From Chloroflexota bacterium (lineage in GTDB: Bacteria > Chloroflexota > Anaerolineae > J102), in the NCBI GenBank assembly GCA_024276255.1, contig JAJRXO010000008.1:1-5012 (forward strand): a stretch of DNA of 5,012 bases, given 5' to 3'. A program made the translations under genes and the position numbers. Of this stretch, positions 1-5,012 are shown one piece after another. Each line of letters starts with the position of its first letter. Within the stretch, counting starts at the first letter, position 1. Under the pieces are notes generated by a model. It was given only the letters and a program-made list of their open reading frames with translations. It was not told the origin of the DNA and ran no database searches.

Positions 1-80
1 AGGAGTTTTGGCATGTACATCGTGCACCATATCTGGCCTCATAGGGTCAGTTGCACCAGGGGAATTGGGTCAGGTGTACC

Positions 81-109
81 TTGTTGGCGACGGGGCCCCC
101 TTCTATACT
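81..109 (+). promoter_or_regulatory. candidate sigma70-like promoter of the cytochrome operon
   Basis: A TATACT hexamer at 104-109 matches five of six bases of the -10 consensus. TTGTTG at 81-86 lies 17 nt upstream and matches only the first three bases of the -35 consensus. Initiation would fall near 115-117, giving a leader of roughly 120 nt before the first cytochrome gene. An 8-nt palindrome, GGGGCCCC (92-99), sits inside the spacer and could be an operator half or chance. The position ahead of a co-oriented operon supports the call, but it rests on sequence alone and the weak -35 leaves it tentative. Confidence 0.35.
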
Positions 110-220
110 GAAGATAGTTCATGAACACACCTCCAGGAGGATCACCCGAAGGTTGCTGTCAGCAATTTCGTCAGCTTTTGTCTTCCAACACCGCATATCC
201 ACTTTTCAAATTCATTTTTT

Positions 221-237
221 AAGGAGATGTAGGAGAA
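221..237 (+). promoter_or_regulatory. tandem ribosome binding sites before the first cytochrome gene
   Basis: Two Shine-Dalgarno-like cores precede the ATG at 238: AAGGAG at 221-226 (11 nt before the start) and AGGAG at 231-235 (only 2 nt before it). The first has the more workable spacing. The ATG at 227 between them is out of frame and is followed at once by TAG, so it would form a start-stop mini-ORF. Confidence 0.6.
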
Positions 238-759
238 ATGCAACAAAACAAATGGTTTTCGATTGTCTGGCCGATTGTCGCTGCTGTGCTGGCCGCAGTG
301 CTGGCAATCGTCATCGTCAATGGTCAGGTCAAAGCCAAATTCAACGAAGCAGATCGCAGCCTGACCCTGTGGAATATCCAACCCGGTCTGGGCACAGTCA
401 TGATTGAATACGCCACCCGCATGGGGAATTCATGGTGGGCAGCTGACGCCGGTAACTGGGATATGGTGAATTATCAGTTGAAAGAGATGACCGAGATCCA
501 GGAAGTAGGCGAGGCCACCCGCCCCGGCCATGCTGAAGCACTCAAAGAATATGAGCATAAATATCTCGATCCGCTGATGGATGCTGCCAAGAATCAGGAC
601 ATGGCCGCATTTACCTCTGCCTACGATCAGGCGATTACCGGCTGCAACAAATGTCACGGTGAAACAAAGGGCAAAGACGGCAGCAGTTATCGCTTCGTGA
701 AGATTACCCGCCCCTCCAGTACGGCTCCCTTCTCGAACGTCGACTGGCAAGGACAATAA
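238..759 (+). CDS. membrane-anchored cytochrome c'-like monoheme protein
   Basis: A 173-residue protein with one N-terminal hydrophobic helix (about residues 8-28), most simply an uncleaved anchor, followed by a mostly helical soluble domain outside the cytoplasm. The single heme c site is C136-N-K-C139-H140, near the C-terminus, after about 100 residues predicted to form helices. That layout resembles cytochrome c' (class II) rather than class I c, where CxxCH comes first. The region 45-115 carries a conserved-looking block including QPGLGT (48-53), the segment near GNSWWAADAGNWD (63-75) and EIQEVGEATRP (86-96). I recognise this style from uncharacterised cytochromes in diverse bacteria but know no assigned function. 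It opens the operon, 20 nt before the Rieske gene, so it probably serves the bc complex as an accessory subunit or electron shuttle (inference). The sixth heme ligand cannot be assigned; the site may be five-coordinate as in cytochrome c'. The heme site and gene call are firm; the role is not. Confidence 0.88.
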   Translation: MQQNKWFSIVWPIVAAVLAAVLAIVIVNGQVKAKFNEADRSLTLWNIQPGLGTVMIEYATRMGNSWWAADAGNWDMVNYQLKEMTEIQEVGEATRPGHAEALKEYEHKYLDPLMDAAKNQDMAAFTSAYDQAITGCNKCHGETKGKDGSSYRFVKITRPSSTAPFSNVDWQGQ

Positions 760-779
760 TCCAACGGAGTAATAGCATA

Positions 780-1328
780 ATGGCTGACGAACGGTGTGAC
801 GCCGCGGCTGAGGAGAAGCTCCTCCTCAGCCGTCGGCAATTCAACAAATGGCTCATTGGTTCCATCGGTGCATTCATAGCCACCGCTACGGGCGTCCCTG
901 TCGTGGGGTCGGTCGTATCGTCTGTATTTTCAAAAAGCCAGGGCATAGAGGTCAAACTGCGCAAGCTGGAAGATTACCCTGTGGGAGAACCCACCCTGGC
1001 GCAATTTACCATCACTCGCACAGATGGCTGGCAACACACCCTGGAAAGTCGCAGCGTCTGGGTGCTTCGCACCAGCGAGAATGAGGTAACCGTCTTCAAT
1101 GGCCGCTGCACCCATCTGGGTTGTGCCTACAACTGGAAGGAATCGGGTAAGGAAGCGGACCATTTCGTGTGTCCGTGCCACGACGGTGTCTTCACCAAGG
1201 AGGGCGAAGTGGTGGCGGGGCCGCCGCCGCGTCCCCTCGACACCTTGCCGATTGAGATCCGGGATGGCACCGTGGTAATCACCTACAAAGACTTCCGCCC
1301 TGGCGTGCCAGAGAAAACGGAGGTGTAG
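780..1328 (+). CDS. Rieske 2Fe-2S protein of a cytochrome bc/b6f-type complex
   Basis: A 182-residue iron-sulfur subunit, homologous in role to QcrA/PetC, that takes the first electron from quinol at the Qo site. The N-terminus carries SRRQFNKW (17-24), a twin-arginine-like motif, followed by a hydrophobic helix (about 24-50). This fits Tat-dependent insertion of a folded protein with a retained anchor. The cluster domain has both binding boxes: C110-T-H112-L-G-C115 and C131-P-C133-H134. C110, H112, C131 and H134 would bind the cluster, and C115-C133 would form the usual disulfide. The proline loop GPPPRP (147-152) follows. All key residues are present and the length is normal. The ATG at 780 is preceded by GGAG at 766-769 with a 10-nt gap. 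The gene ends 6 nt before cytochrome b, whose Shine-Dalgarno lies inside its last codons. An 11-bp inverted repeat lies in its first 20 codons (listed separately). Confidence 0.96.
   Translation: MADERCDAAAEEKLLLSRRQFNKWLIGSIGAFIATATGVPVVGSVVSSVFSKSQGIEVKLRKLEDYPVGEPTLAQFTITRTDGWQHTLESRSVWVLRTSENEVTVFNGRCTHLGCAYNWKESGKEADHFVCPCHDGVFTKEGEVVAGPPPRPLDTLPIEIRDGTVVITYKDFRPGVPEKTEV
805..832 (+). repeat. perfect 11-bp stem-loop inside the Rieske start region
   Basis: CGGCTGAGGAG (805-815) and CTCCTCAGCCG (822-832) are exact reverse complements around a 6-nt loop (816-821). The stem begins 25 nt after the Rieske ATG and encodes residues of the acidic, leucine-rich stretch just ahead of the Tat motif. 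No T-run follows, so it is not an intrinsic terminator. As RNA it would be stable and could slow translation, mark a processing site, or protect a transcript end; these roles are inference. Confidence 0.7.
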
Positions 1329-1334
1329 GCAACC

Positions 1335-2747
1335 ATGACGACCCGATTTTCTGAGTGGTTTGATGAACGAGCCGGTGTCAAGAAACTGAATGAGGTCCTG
1401 CTCTTACGGAAGATCCCGCGTGGTGCCGGATGGTTATACACCCTTGGCTTTGCCACGCTATTCGTCTTTGTTATTCAGGCTGTGACGGGCGCCGTGCTGG
1501 CCCTGTATTATGTGCCCAGTCCCGATCATGCTTACGAGACCGTGCGCTTTATCCAATACACCGTACCTCTGGGCAGCATCCTCCGCGGCCTGCACCACTG
1601 GGGGGCCTCCACCATGGTGGTGCTTCTGGGGCTGCACTTGCTCACGGTCTTCGTGATGGGAGCATACAAACATCCCCGCGAACTGACGTGGGTGATTGGC
1701 GTGGCCCTGCTGCTGATCGTTGTGGTTGCCGGTTTCACCGGTTACCTCCTGCCCTGGGATCAGAAAGCCTACTGGGCCACGACCGTGGGCACCAGCATGG
1801 CCGGTACGGTGCCCGTCATTGGCGATGCCCTCCTCAAGATCATACGGGGAGGTGCCTCTGTAGGTGCGCTCACCCTTACCCGCTTCTACGGCGCCCATAT
1901 CCTCATCCTGCCGATACTCTTCCTGCTTACCATCGCTGCCCACCTCTATCTCGTAGTCTATCTCGGCGTCTCCGTGCCCCCCTGGCTCTGGGAATCCGAT
2001 AAAGAAGAACTGCCGGAGGACGAGAAAGAGCGCTACAATCTCTTCAAAAAGCAGGGGCATCCCTTCTGGCCGGACATCGTCGTCGAGGATGTGATCATCA
2101 GCCTCGTCATCTTTCTGATTCTGCTGGCGCTGGTGGCCTGGGTAGGCACGCCCCTGGAGGCCCGGGCTGATCCCACGGCTTCCGACTATATCCCCCGCCC
2201 CGAATGGTATTTCCTGTTTCTGTTCGAACTTCTCAAGCTCTTCCCCGGCAATCTGGAATGGCTGGGCGTCATCGTTGTGCCCACGGTCTTGATCCTGGCG
2301 ATCCTTCTGCTGCCGTTTTACAGCCGTGAACGATCGCGACGACTGGAAAAACGGCCTGTTACCCTGGGGGTGGGCACGCTGTTCGTGCTCGCGGTGGTGA
2401 TCCTGACGTTTGCCGGCTGGAAATCAACGCCGCCGACCCATGTCACGGAACGCGGCATCGAACTGAACTCGACGCAGATCCTGGGCCGCAGCCTCTTCGC
2501 TAGCCAGTGCGCATCCTGTCATGGAGATGAGGCACAGGGCACGAATGACGGCCCCTCCCTGCAACAGATCGGGGATCTGCGCGATCCGGCCTTCATCCAC
2601 AGCTACATCGAGAACCCGAAGGCGCTGAATCCAGATGCGGAAATGCCTGCGTCCATTCCTCCCCCGGGAGAAGGTCAGCAGGTGCTCACCCATGTGCAGG
2701 TGGAGGACATCACCCAATACCTGAGCACATTTCATGCGGAGGACTGA
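1335..2747 (+). CDS. cytochrome b (b6 + subunit IV) with fused C-terminal cytochrome c domain
   Basis: A 470-residue integral membrane core subunit of the quinol oxidoreductase. The b6 part (1-212) has four membrane helices, near 33-58, 82-108, 117-137 and 185-210. The heme b ligands are H87/H101 in helix B and H188/H203 in helix D; the 14 residues between the second pair are the b6f-type spacing. The subunit IV part (about 245-362) has three helices and the Qo motif P289-E-W-Y292. Residues about 375-470 form a class I cytochrome c domain with C392-A-S-C395-H396 and a likely Met ligand at M437 (EMP). Seven helices with a cytoplasmic N-terminus place this domain on the outer face, next to the Rieske head, as expected for an electron acceptor. 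At the position of the Cys that binds heme ci in b6f (Y-C-L-G), this protein has Y35-T36-L37-G38. The start is supported by GGAGGT at 1319-1324. It ends 1 nt before the next cytochrome gene. Confidence 0.96.
   Translation: MTTRFSEWFDERAGVKKLNEVLLLRKIPRGAGWLYTLGFATLFVFVIQAVTGAVLALYYVPSPDHAYETVRFIQYTVPLGSILRGLHHWGASTMVVLLGLHLLTVFVMGAYKHPRELTWVIGVALLLIVVVAGFTGYLLPWDQKAYWATTVGTSMAGTVPVIGDALLKIIRGGASVGALTLTRFYGAHILILPILFLLTIAAHLYLVVYLGVSVPPWLWESDKEELPEDEKERYNLFKKQGHPFWPDIVVEDVIISLVIFLILLALVAWVGTPLEARADPTASDYIPRPEWYFLFLFELLKLFPGNLEWLGVIVVPTVLILAILLLPFYSRERSRRLEKRPVTLGVGTLFVLAVVILTFAGWKSTPPTHVTERGIELNSTQILGRSLFASQCASCHGDEAQGTNDGPSLQQIGDLRDPAFIHSYIENPKALNPDAEMPASIPPPGEGQQVLTHVQVEDITQYLSTFHAED
2738..2743 (+). 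promoter_or_regulatory. ribosome binding site that decides the start of the last cytochrome gene
   Basis: GGAGGA at 2738-2743 lies 5 nt before the ATG at 2749. It is inside the last codons of the cytochrome b gene. The in-frame ATG at 2734 lies upstream of this site and has no comparable signal, so 2749 is the better start. The arrangement implies translational coupling to cytochrome b. Confidence 0.7.
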
Positions 2748-2748
2748 C

Positions 2749-3156
2749 ATGTATAAGAAACCATGGATTGGCTTCCTGCTCGTGCTGATTGGCGTTTTGC
2801 TGGGAGGCGCCGTGGCGGGAGGGATGTACCGGATCGAAGCCACCGAGCGAACACAGATGGGCAGCGATCCCACCGATGCGCTCCCTGTACCGGCCCCCAT
2901 CACGCTCAATGCCGCGACTGGCGATGAAACGCGCGGTCGGGAGGCCTATGATCATGCCTGCTCCGGTTGTCACGGTACCCTCGGTAAAAGCGACACCCCC
3001 CTGCACGGGCCCATTCTCAATGTATACTATCCCTCAGATGGGGTATTGGCTGCGATCATTCGTAACGGCTACGGCACCATGCCTGCCACAGATGAACGTC
3101 ATCTGTCAGATCAGGAAGTAGCCGACATCATCGCTTACATTCGCACCTTCCCCTGA
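2749..3156 (+). CDS. membrane-anchored class I cytochrome c
   Basis: A 135-residue monoheme cytochrome. An N-terminal hydrophobic helix (about residues 6-25) with a lysine pair in front looks like an anchor or uncleaved signal. A Pro/Ala linker (about 40-52) leads to a compact class I domain with C71-S-G-C74-H75 and a probable sixth ligand M111 in GTMPA. The C-terminal helix (about 120-134, ending IAYIRTF) is typical of class I c. As the last gene of the operon, 1 nt after cytochrome b, it probably accepts electrons from the b-fused c domain or the Rieske protein and delivers them to a terminal oxidase or other acceptor (inference). A longer start at 2734 would add five residues and overlap cytochrome b by 14 nt, but the Shine-Dalgarno favours 2749. 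It could be a stable subunit or a tethered shuttle; the sequence does not distinguish these. Confidence 0.93.
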   Translation: MYKKPWIGFLLVLIGVLLGGAVAGGMYRIEATERTQMGSDPTDALPVPAPITLNAATGDETRGREAYDHACSGCHGTLGKSDTPLHGPILNVYYPSDGVLAAIIRNGYGTMPATDERHLSDQEVADIIAYIRTFP

Positions 3157-3175
3157 GGATAGTCCTCCTCCACTG

Positions 3176-3212
3176 TCCCCCCGCCTTTTCCTCCGAGGCG
3201 GGGGGAATTTTT
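3176..3212 (+). terminator. Rho-independent terminator of the cytochrome operon
   Basis: TCCCCCCGCCT (3176-3186) pairs exactly with AGGCGGGGGGA (3196-3206), giving an 11-bp, very GC-rich stem with a 9-nt loop. A run of five T residues follows at 3208-3212. It lies 20 nt after the stop of the last cytochrome gene. The opposite strand lacks a T-run after the stem, so it acts for the + strand only. Confidence 0.93.
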
Positions 3213-3230
3213 ACTGTCCGGGATCATGAA

Positions 3231-3250
3231 GGCGCTGGGGGAATAGCGCC
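3231..3250 (-). terminator. weak hairpin downstream of the response regulator gene
   Basis: GGCGCT (3231-3236) and AGCGCC (3245-3250) form a 6-bp stem with an 8-nt loop, 27 nt past the response regulator stop. Read on the - strand it is followed only by TTCATGATCC, not a clear T-run. It may be a weak or Rho-assisted terminator for the two-component unit, or chance. Confidence 0.3.
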
Positions 3251-3277
3251 CGATGACAGACGGCTGTAAGGCGAGGG

Positions 3278-3934
3278 TTACATCAGATAGCGCTCGATAT
3301 GGTGCCGCACCGCATAGGTGGCGGCCTCAATGCGATTCGACAGCTGTAATTTGCTCAAGATCGTGCTCACATGATTGCGCACGGTGATCGGGCTTAACAT
3401 CAGCTCGGAAGCGATCTCGGCGTTGCTCTTGCCCTGGGCCACGAGGGCCAAGACATGCAATTCTCTGGGGCTCAGGTCATGGAAAGCCGACCCCTCCATC
3501 TCGCGCTGTGTGCGTTGCACCTGTTCCAGCAATTGTCGGGTGACCTTGGGACCCAGGACGGCATCCCCGCGGCTGACAGTACGGATGGCATGGAGCAACT
3601 CATCGGTGCTCAGTTGCTTGAGCACGTAGCCCGATGCGCCGGCCGCAATGGCCTCCGTGAGCAATTCTTCCTCAACGTAAGAGGTAAGCATGAGCACCTG
3701 GGTCTGGGGGTGGCGTAGCCTGATGTCACGACAGACATCGATCCCGCTGCGATCGGGGAGGCGAATGTCAAGGAGAACCACGTGGGGCTGCAACTGGCTG
3801 GCAAGGCGGACTGCTTCCTGAGCGTTCCCGGCCTCGCCCACCACCTCCATATCCTGCTCACCTTCCAGCAAGGCCCGCAGGCCCAGGCGGACTACGGCAT
3901 GATCATCGACCAATAAAATCCGAATTCTTTGCAT
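3278..3934 (-). CDS. NarL/FixJ-family response regulator
   Basis: A 218-residue DNA-binding regulator of normal family length. The receiver domain (about 3-120) has the acidic pair D10-D11, the phosphoacceptor D56 in LLDIRLP, the switch residue T84 in LMLTSY and K106 in GYVLK, so the phosphorylation site looks intact. A linker (about 125-150) leads to a LuxR-type helix-turn-helix (about 152-212), with LSPRELHVL (154-162) and the recognition-helix region around SPITVRNHVSTIL (181-193). The receiver is close in style to DevR/LiaR-type proteins. The start ATG at 3934-3932 follows AAAGGA on the - strand with a 6-nt gap. The first 32 nt overlap the end of the kinase gene, implying translational coupling and a cognate pair. 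Its targets are unknown; the convergent cytochrome operon is a candidate only by proximity. Confidence 0.96.
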   Translation of the reverse strand: MQRIRILLVDDHAVVRLGLRALLEGEQDMEVVGEAGNAQEAVRLASQLQPHVVLLDIRLPDRSGIDVCRDIRLRHPQTQVLMLTSYVEEELLTEAIAAGASGYVLKQLSTDELLHAIRTVSRGDAVLGPKVTRQLLEQVQRTQREMEGSAFHDLSPRELHVLALVAQGKSNAEIASELMLSPITVRNHVSTILSKLQLSNRIEAATYAVRHHIERYLM

Positions 3935-5012
3935 GATCGTCCTTTAGAGGAACCTCGATGTGAATATGAGTTCCTTCATGGGGTTGGCTGTGCAGATGTA
4001 TTACTCCTCCCAGGAGATGAGTGCGCTCGCGCATGTTATTCAGGCCATAACCCAGCACCACATCAGAGGGCAGGCCGCGACCGTTGTCCTCAATGTCGAA
4101 AAACATCAATCCATCTTTGATCGAGACGCGCATGTTCACCCGCGTGGCCATGGCATGCCGGACGATATTGCTCATGGCCTCATTGGCAATGGCAAGCAGA
4201 TGCCTGACCAGCGCCGGAGAAAGAGAAATGTCGGCCGGCAGGTCAAGGGACAGATCCACCTGCACCAGCGATTCGATGTGAAAAGCAGTGGCGATCTCTT
4301 TAAGGCCAGCAGTAAGACTCTGCCCGGTCGGTTGAGGACGTAGATCACTGACATAGTGGCGGATATCCGACACGGCCCGGTTCAGGAGGGCTACACCCTG
4401 TTGGATATGCTGGATGCTTTGCTGATCACGTCCCTGATTGATGTTGCGCTCTGCGGAGCGAAACAGCAGTCCGGCCGCATAAACAGTCTGTAAGGTGCCG
4501 TCATGCAGTTCGCGGCCGATGCGCTCGCGTTCGGCCAGCAGCATGTGCGATTCTTCCATATTGGTGATGTAGCGATCCAGCTCAACCTGAAACACCTCCA
4601 TGACGCGGATGGTGGCGTAGGTCAAGACAAGCCCCAGGATGCTGCGATAGGCCTGGATGGGAAGCACGGTAAGCGCCTGCAAATTCTCCTGGTTGATCAC
4701 ATTGGCAGGGAAAAAGGGGCCTTCCGGTACTATAAGCCCCCCCATGATGCCATAACCGGCCAGCGCCAGCCCCGCCAGCCTCAACATGGAAATAATATGC
4801 TCCATGCGGAAGGGAGCAACGATCCGCCGCGCTTGATGGCGTAGACTGTAAGCCGCCAACATGCCGCCAGGAAAGCCCAGGCTATAGCGAGCAAGGATAT
4901 TACCCAGGCGATGCCACTCCATCAGATTCTGTGATTCCATCAAACCCGGCACGAACAGGTACAGAATCCAGAACGTGAGGATGGAAATAGGGGCGTAACG
5001 CAGATAGCGCCA
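3903..5012 (-). CDS. membrane sensor histidine kinase, HisKA_3 type (N-terminus beyond window)
   Basis: The reading frame stays open to the window edge, so at least 369 residues are encoded and the 5' end is missing. A GTG at 4952 is possible but has no Shine-Dalgarno, and the 20 codons before it encode a hydrophobic stretch that reads as a membrane helix. Numbering from the edge (codon 5012-5010 = 1), hydrophobic segments lie near 8-24, 37-57, 73-97 and 120-141. A charged, probably coiled helix follows (142-164). The dimerisation/phosphoacceptor box is RELHDGTLQ with H170, D171 and Q175, the HDxxxQ signature of NarX/DesK-like kinases with phosphatase activity. The ATPase domain shows the N box NEAMSNIVRHA (277-287), DNGRG (309-313) and GYGLNNMRER (321-330). 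No PAS, GAF, HAMP or heme-binding sensor domain is visible, so sensing probably uses the membrane region. It would phosphorylate the overlapping response regulator. The signal is unknown. Confidence 0.93.
   Translation of the reverse strand, partial: WRYLRYAPISILTFWILYLFVPGLMESQNLMEWHRLGNILARYSLGFPGGMLAAYSLRHQARRIVAPFRMEHIISMLRLAGLALAGYGIMGGLIVPEGPFFPANVINQENLQALTVLPIQAYRSILGLVLTYATIRVMEVFQVELDRYITNMEESHMLLAERERIGRELHDGTLQTVYAAGLLFRSAERNINQGRDQQSIQHIQQGVALLNRAVSDIRHYVSDLRPQPTGQSLTAGLKEIATAFHIESLVQVDLSLDLPADISLSPALVRHLLAIANEAMSNIVRHAMATRVNMRVSIKDGLMFFDIEDNGRGLPSDVVLGYGLNNMRERTHLLGGVIHLHSQPHEGTHIHIEVPLKDDHAKNSDFIGR

Noticed and set aside
2..124. Open + strand frame from the window edge to a TGA at 122-124, a possible 3' end of an upstream gene (about 40 residues).
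   Set aside because: No family motif is recognisable, other frames here are also partly open, and it would overlap the candidate promoter. It is too short to support as a gene without the upstream sequence.
130..140. CCTCCAGGAGG palindrome in the leader, considered as a hairpin or ribosome site.
   Set aside because: A 1-nt loop cannot form a hairpin, and no start codon lies at a usable distance that opens a convincing frame. It may be a protein-binding site but nothing else supports this.
51..407. 118-residue + strand reading frame overlapping the first cytochrome gene.
   Set aside because: Its second half is an out-of-frame shadow of the cytochrome c'-like gene and it is rich in Arg/Ser/Cys without any domain signal.
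1612..1618. CCACCATGG around 1610-1618, resembling a strong start context.
   Set aside because: It lies inside helix B of cytochrome b and encodes conserved residues around S92-T93-M94; no separate gene starts there.
1458..2060. 200-residue - strand reading frame opposite the cytochrome b gene.
   Set aside because: It is antisense to a clearly conserved gene, and its His/Gly/Gln-rich composition reflects the codons of the membrane helices on the other strand.
2734..2748. Alternative upstream ATG start for the last cytochrome gene.
   Set aside because: The GGAGGA site lies downstream of this ATG and is well spaced for the ATG at 2749; the extra MRRTD residues match no conserved feature.

Overview
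The window holds a complete respiratory operon on the + strand (about 238-3156) and a two-component regulatory pair on the - strand (3278-5012, cut by the window edge). The two run tail to tail and are separated by a strong terminator. All six protein-coding genes can be placed from motifs. I see no RNA genes, insertion sequences, CRISPR array or integration scars.

The + strand operon encodes a quinol:electron-acceptor oxidoreductase of the cytochrome bc / b6f superfamily with an unusual heme-c complement. In order these are: a membrane-anchored single-heme protein resembling cytochrome c' (238-759); a Rieske 2Fe-2S protein with a Tat-like N-terminus (780-1328); a one-piece b6 + subunit IV cytochrome b with a cytochrome c domain fused to its C-terminus (1335-2747); and a small membrane-anchored class I cytochrome c (2749-3156). 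The genes are 20, 6 and 1 nt apart and each has a Shine-Dalgarno match. A GC-rich hairpin followed by TTTTT ends the unit. Quinol would be oxidised at the Rieske/cytochrome b Qo site (PEWY motif present). Electrons would then pass through the Rieske cluster to the fused c domain and on to the anchored cytochrome c. The role of the first cytochrome is unknown.

The - strand pair is a membrane-bound HisKA_3-type sensor kinase, whose N-terminus lies outside the window, and a NarL/FixJ-type response regulator. Their reading frames overlap by 32 nt. Nothing in the sequence proves that they control the respiratory operon; only the neighbourhood suggests it.

The first 237 bases hold a plausible sigma70-like promoter and a leader, with no convincing gene.

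Organism: a bacterium with an aerobic or anaerobic respiratory chain rich in c-type cytochromes and moderately high GC by eye. The fused b-c architecture, b6-type heme-ligand spacing and the style of the kinase membrane domain fit Chloroflexota, Nitrospirota or similar deep lineages better than classical alpha/beta/gamma-proteobacterial bc1. My leading guess is Chloroflexota at low confidence; this is a recollection of family style, not a search result.
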